Below, one piece after another: positions 47,059-55,313 of a stretch of 64,000 nucleotides of DNA. The notes beneath the pieces were generated by a model. That model was not told where the DNA came from and did not search any database. It worked only from the letters and a program-made list of their open reading frames with translations. The DNA lies in assembly GCA_902631535.1 (NCBI GenBank), contig CACOYX010000004.1:1-64000 (forward strand), in the 5' to 3' direction. Each line of letters begins with the position of its first letter. The stretch's first letter is position 1. Origin of the DNA: an uncultured Pelagibacteraceae bacterium. Its GTDB lineage: Bacteria > Pseudomonadota > Alphaproteobacteria > Pelagibacterales > Pelagibacteraceae. The position numbers and the translations under genes are program-made.

Positions 47059-47781
47059 ATGGGCAAAAATTTGAAAATATTTTTAGGCGTTTCTTATTTG
47101 CTCATTTTATTTGTATTTTTATATTTTATATTTGGAAGCATTCAATTAGACAGACTTGATGATTTTTCATATTATAAAGAACTCCAATCAAATTTAGACA
47201 ATTATATTAGCTCAAACATTTTAATTAATTTGGTTTACTTTTTCATTTTTGGAATTGTATGGGTTATGTTGCTTGGATTTGGATCACCAATTTTAATTAT
47301 TTCAGGAATATTATTTGGACAATGGCTTGGCACTGCTATATCTGTGTTATCACTTTCAATTGGAGCTTTAGCATTATACTCAATTGGAAATTTTTTCTTT
47401 AAAGATGTAGTAAAGATTATATTAGAAAAAAAATTTGTTAAATACATTTCACTATTTCAAAAAAATGAATTTTTATATTTTTTTATATACAGATTTATTG
47501 GGGGCCTAGGAGTACCTTTCTTTTTACAAAATTTATTACCTATTCTTTTTGCAATGAAAAAAAGAAATTATTTTTTATCAAGTTGTTTTGGATTCATACC
47601 AAGTTTCTTTATTATGAATACGATAGGAGCTGGATTAAATATCTATGTAAAGCAAGCTAGTAGTTTCAGTATGATAAATTTAATTTTATCAAAAGAAATT
47701 TATATACCAATCTTAATGTTTGTAATTTTAATGGTTGTTTCTTTAATAATTAAAAAAAAATTTTTTAATGATAGAAATTAA
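47059..47781 (+). CDS. TVP38/TMEM64 (DedA-superfamily) membrane protein
   Basis: 240 aa. It has an N-terminal helix (FLGVSYLLILFVFLYFIFG), then the VTT domain with re-entrant-like GFGSPILIISGILFGQWLGTAIS and YRFIGGLGVPFFLQN, with further helices to the C-terminus. Members of this superfamily act in lipid scrambling or envelope homeostasis; no substrate can be named. Divergent from rpmH. It overlaps the next gene by 14 bases. Confidence 0.85.
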   Translation: MGKNLKIFLGVSYLLILFVFLYFIFGSIQLDRLDDFSYYKELQSNLDNYISSNILINLVYFFIFGIVWVMLLGFGSPILIISGILFGQWLGTAISVLSLSIGALALYSIGNFFFKDVVKIILEKKFVKYISLFQKNEFLYFFIYRFIGGLGVPFFLQNLLPILFAMKKRNYFLSSCFGFIPSFFIMNTIGAGLNIYVKQASSFSMINLILSKEIYIPILMFVILMVVSLIIKKKFFNDRN

Positions 47782-49507
47782 TAAAAACAATCTTTCTAAT
47801 GATCCAAGCCCTTATCTTAAACAGCATAAAGAAAATCCTGTTAATTGGCAGATCTGGTCTCAAGAAATTTTTGAATACGCAAAGCAAAATAAGAAACCAA
47901 TAATATTAAGCATCGGATATGCAAGTTGTCACTGGTGCCATGTAATGGCTCATGAAAGCTTTGAAGATCAAGAAACTGCAAAAATTATGAATCAATTATT
48001 TATCAATATAAAAGTTGATAGAGAGGAAAGACCAGATTTGGATTTTATTTTTCAAAGTTCATTTCAATTGTTTAATCAAACTGGAGGCGGATGGCCTTTG
48101 ACAATGTTTTTAGATGAAAATGGTGTGCCATTTATGGGAGGAACTTATTTTCCTAAAGAACCAAAACATGGATTACCATCATTTAAAGAAGTTCTTCAAA
48201 AAGTTTCTGATGCTTACAAAGATCAAAGAGAGAAAATAATTAATCAAAAAGATTTAATTATAAAAAATTTAAATTTAAAAAAAAATTCTGTTTTAAATCA
48301 GGATCTTGAACCTATAATAGAAACGTCTTTAAGTAATTTAGACACTGAGAATGGAGGCTATAAAGGTGCACCCAAGTTTCCCACTTTTAATCTATTTGAA
48401 ACTTTGCTTTATTTTTATAACACATCTAATGACGCAAAGTACCTAAAGCCAGTAGAATTAATTATAAAACAACTTTGTTCTAAGGGAATATATGATCATA
48501 TCGAAGGCGGTATCGCCCGGTATACAGTAGATGAAAATTGGATAATCCCACATTTTGAAAAAATGCTTTATGATAATACTCAATTTATATTATTACTTTC
48601 AAAATATTGTAAAATAAAATCAGATAATTATTTTAAAATAAAATTAGAACAAACAATTAATTTTTTAATTAAAAACTTTATTAATAAAGAGGGATTTTTA
48701 GGATCTGCCTATGATGCTGATAGTGAGGGTGTAGAGGGTAAATACTATGTTTTTTCTTATAGCGAGATTAAAGATATAGAAAATATTGAGCAATATTTTG
48801 AAATTAAGCCAGAGGGAAATTGGGAAAACAAAATCATTTTAGTTGAAAAACAAATTCCAACTGAACAAATTTTAAAAAAACTTTTACAAATAAGATCGAA
48901 AAGAGAAAAACCTTTTTTTGACGATAAAACTCAACTAGATTTAAATTGTTTAATGATTAGTGCATTGATTTCTGCCGATGAAATTTTACCAAATAAGGGA
49001 TATCTAAAATTAGCTGAAGAATTTTTTTTAAAAATTGAGAACAAATATTTAAAAAATACTATTTATCATAGTTACTCAAAAGATATTGTTTTTATTGAAG
49101 ATTATGCCTTTTTAATAAAAGCGATTAATGATTTATCAGATATAACAATGAACTTTAAATACAGGGATTTAGCTAGAAAACTGTCTAGAGAAGCAATGAC
49201 AAAATTTTTCTTAGAAGATAAAAATATTTTTCAAAAAAATCCTAAAGACAATAAAGACACCTTTTTTAAGCCGATAGACATAGGTGATAATACAATTCCT
49301 AACGGTAATGCTATAATGTTAATAAATTTAATAAAATGCGGAATGATGGATGAAGCAAAAAAATTATCTACTAGCCTAAATGGTTATATAAATATTTACA
49401 AAAATCATATGATGACCGCAATAAGAGCTGTAGATTTTTTTAATAATATTAACTTAGGTAAAAATTGTAACGAGCAAGGTTGTAAAATAGATGTTCAAAA
49501 AAATTAA
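47768..49507 (+). CDS. DUF255 thioredoxin-fold protein (YyaL/SPATA20-like)
   Basis: 579 aa. The N-terminal thioredoxin-like domain has the hallmark SCHWCHVMAHESFED with Cys54 and Cys57, and VDREERPDLD. An (alpha/alpha)6-barrel-like C-terminal region follows (GGIARYTVDENWIIPHFEKMLYDN). Family members are commonly about 100 residues longer, so the C-terminal end looks shortened. Biochemical role is poorly defined in the family. The gene overlaps the TVP38-like gene by 14 bases and the next small gene by 17. Confidence 0.9.
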   Translation: MIEINKNNLSNDPSPYLKQHKENPVNWQIWSQEIFEYAKQNKKPIILSIGYASCHWCHVMAHESFEDQETAKIMNQLFINIKVDREERPDLDFIFQSSFQLFNQTGGGWPLTMFLDENGVPFMGGTYFPKEPKHGLPSFKEVLQKVSDAYKDQREKIINQKDLIIKNLNLKKNSVLNQDLEPIIETSLSNLDTENGGYKGAPKFPTFNLFETLLYFYNTSNDAKYLKPVELIIKQLCSKGIYDHIEGGIARYTVDENWIIPHFEKMLYDNTQFILLLSKYCKIKSDNYFKIKLEQTINFLIKNFINKEGFLGSAYDADSEGVEGKYYVFSYSEIKDIENIEQYFEIKPEGNWENKIILVEKQIPTEQILKKLLQIRSKREKPFFDDKTQLDLNCLMISALISADEILPNKGYLKLAEEFFLKIENKYLKNTIYHSYSKDIVFIEDYAFLIKAINDLSDITMNFKYRDLARKLSREAMTKFFLEDKNIFQKNPKDNKDTFFKPIDIGDNTIPNGNAIMLINLIKCGMMDEAKKLSTSLNGYINIYKNHMMTAIRAVDFFNNINLGKNCNEQGCKIDVQKN

Positions 49508-49679
49508 TTGGCTAGTATGGTTAGTTTTAGTGATATTATGGAATTATGGTTTTCCAAACGCGACCCCATTCCAAGATGTCCTGGTTGCCGTAATTTTGTC
49601 GATTTTATTTATAATTATTCAGAGGTTGCAATCTAGAGGCTTGCAAAATAGAGCCTCAAGAAGTAAATTTAGAAATTAA
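49491..49679 (+). CDS. Small membrane protein, unknown
   Basis: 62 aa. One or two hydrophobic segments (WLVWLVLVILWNYGF and VLVAVILSILFIII) and a basic C-terminal tail (RLQSRGLQNRASRSKFRN), which should face the cytoplasm. Its start overlaps the DUF255 gene by 17 bases, supporting coupled translation. No family recognised. Confidence 0.65.
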   Translation: MFKKINWLVWLVLVILWNYGFPNATPFQDVLVAVILSILFIIIQRLQSRGLQNRASRSKFRN

Positions 49680-49695
49680 TGAAGGAACGCTCAAT

Positions 49696-49890
49696 ATGGG
49701 AATTCACTACGATTATAAATCTACGCGAGGCGATAAAGCTATGAAAAAAGAAGCTAAGCGAAAAGCAAGAATAGAACAAAGAAGAGCCAAGCGTTCAATA
49801 AGCAATTCCAAAGAGCCCGAAGAAAAATTGATGCACGACATTGATAAGCCCATAACATTAGAGGACTTAACAAACCCAGATAAAAATTAA
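49696..49890 (+). CDS. Small charged protein, unknown
   Basis: 64 aa, soluble. The N-terminal half is strongly basic and probably helical (MKKEAKRKARIEQRRAKRS, residues 16-34), and the C-terminal half acidic (EEKLMHDIDKPITLEDLT). It may bind RNA or ribosomes by charge, but no motif proves it. A GAACGCTC stretch rather than a clear ribosome-binding site precedes the ATG. It is 16 bases after the previous small gene and in the same run toward dcd. Confidence 0.65.
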   Translation: MGIHYDYKSTRGDKAMKKEAKRKARIEQRRAKRSISNSKEPEEKLMHDIDKPITLEDLTNPDKN

Positions 49891-49898
49891 TCTTTCTA

Positions 49899-50006
49899 AT
49901 GAAATCTTTTGATAAAAAAGATTCTCTTATTAAAAGCCGTGAGACTGCTTTAAAAAAAAATCTTAAAAAAAGAAAAAAAACAAAAATAGAAAAAAAGAAA
50001 AAATGA
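49899..50006 (+). CDS. Tiny lysine-rich ORF coupled to dcd
   Basis: 35 aa, [10 protein letters not shown]... ending IEKKKK, half lysine. The segment [15 protein letters not shown] resembles the REALRANLxRRK pattern of short basic alphaproteobacterial proteins encoded near murA, though I recall this only by pattern. Its TGA overlaps the dcd ATG as ATGA, the usual coupling arrangement, which supports it being translated. Function unknown. In A-rich DNA a short Lys-rich frame could be chance. Confidence 0.5.
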   Translation: MKSFDKKDSLIKSRETALKKNLKKRKKTKIEKKKK

Positions 50007-50557
50007 CTGTTCTTTCAGATAAATGGATTAAAAAAACTGCAAAACAAAAAGGAATGATTAAACCTTTTGTTGGTAAACAGGTAAGAAAAGGAAAGATTTC
50101 ATTCGGTTTATCTTCTTACGGATATGATGCTAGAGTATCTAATGAGTTTAAAATTTTTACAAATGTAAACTCTGGTATTGTTGATCCTAAAGTTTTCAAA
50201 AAAGAGAGCTTTGTAACAAAAGTTGGAAGAGAATGTATAATTCCACCAAATTCTTTTGCCTTAGCAAGAACAATGGAATATTTTAAAATTCCTGACGATA
50301 TCTTAGTTATTTGTCTTGGAAAATCTACTTATGCACGATGTGGAATTATTGTGAACGTAACCCCTTTAGAACCAGGTTGGGAAGGTCATGTAACTTTAGA
50401 GTTTTCAAATACTACCCCATTACCAGCCAAAATATATGCAAATGAAGGCGTAGCTCAATTTATCTTTTTAAAAGGCAATGAGAAACCAAGTATCACTTAT
50501 GCAAATAGAAAAGGTAAATATATGAAACAAAAAGGTGTTACGCTTCCAAAAGTTTAA
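50003..50557 (+). CDS. dcd: dCTP deaminase
   Basis: 184 aa trimeric enzyme making dUTP for thymidylate synthesis. The conserved core is [34 protein letters not shown] (in part), with the catalytic Glu in [10 protein letters not shown] and nucleotide-binding Ser/Arg in [15 protein letters not shown] is near the N-terminus. Normal length. Coupled to the preceding 35-aa ORF and followed by murA. Confidence 0.96.
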   Translation: MTVLSDKWIKKTAKQKGMIKPFVGKQVRKGKISFGLSSYGYDARVSNEFKIFTNVNSGIVDPKVFKKESFVTKVGRECIIPPNSFALARTMEYFKIPDDILVICLGKSTYARCGIIVNVTPLEPGWEGHVTLEFSNTTPLPAKIYANEGVAQFIFLKGNEKPSITYANRKGKYMKQKGVTLPKV

Positions 50558-50565
50558 TCTCTTTG

Positions 50566-51825
50566 ATGCAAAAGCTTATAATTAAAGGTAGTAGAGAATT
50601 AAGCGGAAAAATTTCTATATCAGGATCTAAAAATGCCACTTTACCAATTTTAGCAGCCTCTATCCTTTCTAATCAAGCAATCATTAAGAATGTTCCTTTG
50701 GTCAAAGATATATTTACAATGGTTGAGTTACTAAATTTTATTGGATTAAAAACAAAAATAATAAAAAAAAAAAATATAATTGAAATCAAAAATAACGAAA
50801 AAAATATAAATACTTTAGCTCCTTACAAGCTTGTAAAAACAATGAGAGCCGGAGTATTAGTTCTAGGATCTCTTTTATCAAAATATAGAAAAGCAAAAGT
50901 GTCTTTACCTGGAGGATGCGCGATTGGAACAAGACCTGTAGACCTACATTTATTTGCTTTAAAAAAATTGGGTGCAAAAATAAAAATTAAAGATGGATAT
51001 ATATTTGCTCAAGCAAAAAACGGTTTAAAGGGTACAAAAATAAAATTTCCCTCTATTTCTGTAGGAGCGACAGAGAATGCTTTGCTTGCAGCTTTTAAAG
51101 CTAAAGGCAGAACTATTTTAAAAAATTGTGCTATTGAACCAGAAATAAAAGATTTAATAAAATTTTTAAAAAAATTAGGAGCTGATATTTCATTAAAGGG
51201 CAGAACAATCTCAATTTCTGAAAATATAGCTAAGAGGCCAAAAATCATACACCATGTAATTTTTGATAGAATAGAACTAGGAACTTATATGATAGCAAGT
51301 ACGTTACTAGCTAAAAAAAATTTAACAATTTGTAAAATTGATCCTAAAATAATTAAAAATGAATTAAATGTTTTAAAAAAAATTGGAGCTCAAATCAAAC
51401 AAAAAAAAGATTCTATCACTATCAAGAAAGCTAAAAAATTTAAAAATATTAATATAATAACAAAGCCATACCCTGGTTTTCCAACAGATTTACAAGCTCA
51501 ACTTATGGTACTTCTTACACAGGCAAATGGTATATCAAGAATAAAAGAGGATATTTTTGAAAATAGATTTATGCATGTTCCAGAATTAAAGAGAATGGGA
51601 GCACAGATAGAAATCAAAGATAAAACTGCAATAATAAAAGGACCAACAAAATTAACTGGTGCTGAAGTGATGGCAACCGATTTAAGAGCTTCGGTTAGTT
51701 TAGTTTTAGCTGGTTTGATTGGTGAAAATAGAACAATAATTAATAGAATTTACCATCTTGATAGAGGTTACGAGAATTTAGAGAGTAAACTTAAAAAATG
51801 TAGAGCAAAAATAAAAAGAATTTAA
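50566..51825 (+). CDS. murA: UDP-N-acetylglucosamine 1-carboxyvinyltransferase
   Basis: 419 aa from the ATG at 50566; a TTG lies one codon upstream. First committed step of peptidoglycan synthesis. Lys22 is in SGSKNATLPIL. The catalytic, fosfomycin-reactive Cys118 is in LPGGCAIGTRPVDLHL. The C-terminal DLRASVSLVLAGLI is conserved. Followed one base later by a DUF2948 gene and then hisD, an arrangement typical of alphaproteobacteria. Confidence 0.97.
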   Translation: MQKLIIKGSRELSGKISISGSKNATLPILAASILSNQAIIKNVPLVKDIFTMVELLNFIGLKTKIIKKKNIIEIKNNEKNINTLAPYKLVKTMRAGVLVLGSLLSKYRKAKVSLPGGCAIGTRPVDLHLFALKKLGAKIKIKDGYIFAQAKNGLKGTKIKFPSISVGATENALLAAFKAKGRTILKNCAIEPEIKDLIKFLKKLGADISLKGRTISISENIAKRPKIIHHVIFDRIELGTYMIASTLLAKKNLTICKIDPKIIKNELNVLKKIGAQIKQKKDSITIKKAKKFKNINIITKPYPGFPTDLQAQLMVLLTQANGISRIKEDIFENRFMHVPELKRMGAQIEIKDKTAIIKGPTKLTGAEVMATDLRASVSLVLAGLIGENRTIINRIYHLDRGYENLESKLKKCRAKIKRI

Positions 51826-51826
51826 A

Positions 51827-52270
51827 ATGGAGCCTAGAAATTTAAAACTAATTGCAAGAACAGAGGAAGATTTGAGAGTTGTTTCAGCTCATCTCCAAGA
51901 CTCTATTGCCAGTATTGCCGACATAGCAAATTTAAAAAAAAATAAAATTTTCCTTATGCAGTTGAGTCGTTTTATGTGGGAGGACGTTGAAAAAGGTGTT
52001 TTTAGAAAAAATAAACGAATTAGAACAATCTTAAAATTTGAAAACGTAATGAATGTGTTATCAAGAAACATCAATCAGTCTAAAAAAGATAAATTTTTGG
52101 ATTTTCTAGCTATTGAAACAAATATTACTCCTGATAAAAACTATGAAATGAAAATAATTTTTGCTGGCGATGCTATTATAAGAGTTATCTCTGAAGTTAT
52201 TGAAGTAACTTTAGATGACCAAGGGGAAGCCTGGGATACAAAAAATAAACCTAAACACAATAGCATATAA
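51827..52270 (+). CDS. DUF2948 family protein
   Basis: 147 aa. The start LKLIARTEEDLRVVSAHLQDSI is the hallmark of this alphaproteobacterial family, with MQLSRFMWEDVE following. Biochemical function is not known to me. Its place between murA and hisD is the family's usual neighbourhood. One-base overlap with hisD. Confidence 0.9.
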   Translation: MEPRNLKLIARTEEDLRVVSAHLQDSIASIADIANLKKNKIFLMQLSRFMWEDVEKGVFRKNKRIRTILKFENVMNVLSRNINQSKKDKFLDFLAIETNITPDKNYEMKIIFAGDAIIRVISEVIEVTLDDQGEAWDTKNKPKHNSI

Positions 52271-53568
52271 TGTTAAAAGTATTAAAGTTTGACAATAAAA
52301 GTCAATTAAAAAATCTAAAAACTTTTTTAGATAAAAGAAAATCTATTCAAAAAAATCAAACAACTATTGTAAGTAAAATAATTAAGGATGTAAAAAAAAA
52401 AGGTGATAAAGCAGTTATAGATTATGAAAAAAAATTTTCAAAAATTAAAAATGAGTCCAATAAACTTTTTTTTACAAACAAAGAAATTAATAAAATTTCA
52501 AAAAAATTAAATTTAAAAACAAAGCAATCGATTGATTTAGCATATAAAAGAATTAGAAAATTCCATCTGAAGCAAAAATTTACATCTTTTACATTTAAGG
52601 ATGAGTATAAAAATTTACTATCTTATAAATACTCACCATTAGAAAAAGTCGGAGTTTATGTACCAGGAGGTACAGCAAGTTATCCGAGCACTGTATTAAT
52701 GAATTGTATCCCAGCAATAGTAGCTGGAGTAAAAAATATATATTTAGCTACCCCATCATTAAATTCAGAAATTAATCCAGCGATAGTTTATGCTGCAAAA
52801 AAATGTGGTGTAAAAAAAATCTATAAAACAGGTGGTGCACATACAATTGCTGCGTTAGCTTATGGAACAAAAAAATTTGAAAAAGTAGATAAAATAGTTG
52901 GACCCGGAAACGCGTTTGTAGCTTGTGCAAAAAAGGAGGTTTTCGGTGATGTCGGTATTGATATGGTTGCCGGTCCATCGGAGGTTAGCATTGTAGCAGA
53001 TAAGTATGCTGACCCGGATTTAGTTGCCGCAGATTTAATAGCTCAGGCAGAACACGATGTTAACGCTCAGTCAATTTTGATTACTAATAATAAAAATTTG
53101 ATTAAGTTAGTAAATTTTTCTATAAAAAAACAGTTAAAAAATTTACCAAAAAAAAATATTGCCTATCAAAGTTTAAAAAACTTCGGGTTAGCCATTCTTA
53201 CAAACAGTAAGAAAAAAATTTTAGAGTCAATTAATACTATAGCACCTGAACATTTGGAATTATTTACTAATATGAATAAAGAAATAATAGAAGGTGTAAA
53301 AAACGCTGGATCAATTTTTATAGGTAAATTTTCTCCAGAAGCTATAGGAGATTATATAGCTGGACCTAATCACGTTCTTCCTACATCTGGTTCAGCAAGA
53401 TTTTCATCAGGATTGTCTGTTAATGATTTTTTAAAAAGGCACTCTTTAATAAAAATAACAAAAACAGGTATTGAAAGATTAGGATCATCAGTTATAAATT
53501 TAGCGGAACATGAAAATTTAGATGGACATGCTAACTCAATAAAAATGAGATTAAAAAAAGGAAAATAA
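52270..53568 (+). CDS. hisD: Histidinol dehydrogenase
   Basis: 432 aa zinc enzyme, last two steps of histidine synthesis. PLEKVGVYVPGG and DKIVGPGN bind NAD, and DMVAGPSEVSIVAD and AEHD contain zinc and substrate ligands. The catalytic Glu/His pair is in APEHLELF. It is the only his gene here. infA begins at the base after its stop. Confidence 0.97.
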   Translation: MLKVLKFDNKSQLKNLKTFLDKRKSIQKNQTTIVSKIIKDVKKKGDKAVIDYEKKFSKIKNESNKLFFTNKEINKISKKLNLKTKQSIDLAYKRIRKFHLKQKFTSFTFKDEYKNLLSYKYSPLEKVGVYVPGGTASYPSTVLMNCIPAIVAGVKNIYLATPSLNSEINPAIVYAAKKCGVKKIYKTGGAHTIAALAYGTKKFEKVDKIVGPGNAFVACAKKEVFGDVGIDMVAGPSEVSIVADKYADPDLVAADLIAQAEHDVNAQSILITNNKNLIKLVNFSIKKQLKNLPKKNIAYQSLKNFGLAILTNSKKKILESINTIAPEHLELFTNMNKEIIEGVKNAGSIFIGKFSPEAIGDYIAGPNHVLPTSGSARFSSGLSVNDFLKRHSLIKITKTGIERLGSSVINLAEHENLDGHANSIKMRLKKGK

Positions 53569-53784
53569 TTGGCTAAACAGGAAACTTTAGAATTTAAAGG
53601 AAAAGTAACAGAACTCTTGCCTAACGCAATGTTCAGAGTTAAACTTGAAAATAATCACGAAATTTTAGCTCATACAGCCGGAAAATTAAGAAAGAATAGA
53701 ATTAGAGTTTTAGCTGGAGACAATGTTATGGTTGAAATGACGCCATACGATTTAACTAAAGGTAGAATTACTTTTAGATTTTAG
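53569..53784 (+). CDS. infA: Translation initiation factor IF-1 (TTG start)
   Basis: 71 aa S1/OB-fold protein that binds the 30S A site. The sequence [27 protein letters not shown] matches E. coli IF-1 in length from residue 2 on, so the TTG at 53569 is the start although it follows the hisD TAA with no spacer. It ends [12 protein letters not shown]. The last base of its TAG stop (53784) is the first base of tRNA-Phe, so processing of the tRNA would cut the mRNA at its stop codon. Confidence 0.97.
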   Translation: MAKQETLEFKGKVTELLPNAMFRVKLENNHEILAHTAGKLRKNRIRVLAGDNVMVEMTPYDLTKGRITFRF

Positions 53785-53858
53785 GCCTTGTAGCTCAGTA
53801 GTAGAGCAGTACCCTGAAAAGGTATGTGTCGTAAGTGCGATTCTTACCAAGGCCACCA
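53784..53858 (+). tRNA. tRNA-Phe (anticodon GAA)
   Basis: 75 bases with encoded CCA. The acceptor GGCCTTG pairs fully with CAAGGCC. The anticodon stem GTACC/GGTAT carries loop CTGAAAA with GAA. The T-stem GTAAG/CTTAC is perfect. Odd points: the D-loop is only AGTAGTA, lacking the GG doublet, and the T-loop is TGCGATT with G where T55 is expected, so the normal D-loop/T-loop contact is altered. It overlaps the infA stop codon by one base. Confidence 0.93.
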
Positions 53859-53910
53859 CCAACAATTTTTACACATCGAAATATAAAAATTAATCTGATA
53901 ATTGTTATTT

Positions 53911-55311
53911 ATGGATAAAAAGATCGGACTTTTTTGGTTAAGGGATGATTTTAGACTCGCTAAAAACCATGGACTCGCAGAAGCAACTACAAATCATGAC
54001 GAAGTGATAGTTTTTTATCTTTATAAAAAAGATGTCTATAAAGACCAAGAAGCTCAGAAATGGTGGCTAAGTAAATCTCTTTTAAATTTTGAGAAGCAAT
54101 TGAATAATTTAAATATAAACTTAGAAATAGTTGAAACTAATTCATTTAAAATTTTCTTTGATAATTTGATCAAAAAAAAAGACTTCGCAATTTATTGGAA
54201 CAAAGTTTACGAACCAGACTATCTAAAGTTTGATCAATATTTGTTAAGCGCATTGAAAAATAAAAATATCAAACATAAAAGATTTAAAGGCAATACTCTT
54301 AATGAAATTGATGAAATTAAAAAAAGTGACGGCACTCCATTCAAGGTGTTCACACCTTTTTGGCGAACGGCAGAAAAATATTATATTGAGAAGGTACCAT
54401 TAAAAAATAAAATAATAAAAAAATGCAAAAAACAAATAAATTACTTAAAAAACTGTATTGGAGCCGAAAAAATATTGCCAAATAAAAAATGGTTTAAAAA
54501 CTTTGAAAAAATTTGGTTCCCAGAAGAAAAAAATGCTTTAAAAGAATTACAAAACTTTATTAATGAGAGAATTGCTAATTATTCTGAGGGAAGAAATTTT
54601 CCAAACATAGTCGGAACATCTAAATTATCCCCATTTATAAAATTTGGTCAACTCCATGTTGAAACAATATGGGATGAATGCATAAAAAAAAAACCAAAAA
54701 CTGTTGGAACATCCAAATTCCTAACCGAGATTGGTTGGCGTGAATTTAACCATTCATTAATAAATCACTTTCCTCATATGTTAAAAAATAACTATTCAAA
54801 AAAATTTGATAAATTTCCATGGGAAAAAAATTCTAAATTTCTAAATGCTTGGAAAAAAGGCTTAACTGGTTATCCAATTGTTGATGCTGGTATGAGAGAG
54901 CTGTATTCTACTGGATGGATGCATAATAGAGTAAGAATGATAGTTGGATCATTTTTAGTTAAACATTTATTAATTGATTGGAAAGATGGTGAAAAATATT
55001 TCAGAAATTGTTTATTGGATTATAGTCCAGCTAGTAATGTAGCTGGGTGGCAATGGGTTGCAGGTAGCGGTGCGGACGCTGCTCCATATTTTAGAATATT
55101 TAATCCAATTTTGCAGGGAGAAAAATTTGATAAAGAGGGAGAATACGTAAAAAAATGGGTTCCTGAATTAAAAGATTTATCAAAAAAATTTATTCATAAA
55201 CCTTGGGAATTTAGTAACCAAAAATTTAAACTAGGAAAAGATTATCCTTATCCAATCGTAAAACATGAAGTAGCAAGAGCAAAAGCTTTAAATGCATTCA
55301 AAAAAATTTAG
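53911..55311 (+). CDS. phrB: Deoxyribodipyrimidine photolyase
   Basis: 466 aa from the ATG at 53911; a TTG three codons upstream is less likely. It repairs cyclobutane pyrimidine dimers using blue light. The N-terminal antenna-type domain begins IGLFWLRDDFRLAKNHGL. The FAD-binding C-terminal domain has LTEIGWREFNHSL, LTGYPIVDAGMRELYSTGWMHNRVRM (in part) and WQWVAGSGADAAPYFRIFNP. A lone gene, consistent with a sunlit-surface organism. Confidence 0.95.
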   Translation: MDKKIGLFWLRDDFRLAKNHGLAEATTNHDEVIVFYLYKKDVYKDQEAQKWWLSKSLLNFEKQLNNLNINLEIVETNSFKIFFDNLIKKKDFAIYWNKVYEPDYLKFDQYLLSALKNKNIKHKRFKGNTLNEIDEIKKSDGTPFKVFTPFWRTAEKYYIEKVPLKNKIIKKCKKQINYLKNCIGAEKILPNKKWFKNFEKIWFPEEKNALKELQNFINERIANYSEGRNFPNIVGTSKLSPFIKFGQLHVETIWDECIKKKPKTVGTSKFLTEIGWREFNHSLINHFPHMLKNNYSKKFDKFPWEKNSKFLNAWKKGLTGYPIVDAGMRELYSTGWMHNRVRMIVGSFLVKHLLIDWKDGEKYFRNCLLDYSPASNVAGWQWVAGSGADAAPYFRIFNPILQGEKFDKEGEYVKKWVPELKDLSKKFIHKPWEFSNQKFKLGKDYPYPIVKHEVARAKALNAFKKI

Positions 55312-55313
55312 AT

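Noticed and set aside
53859-53905. AT-only inverted repeat between tRNA-Phe and the photolyase gene
   Set aside because: The arms (ATTTTTA/TAAAAAT) are pure A/T with a 12-base loop and no T-run; expected by chance at this composition.
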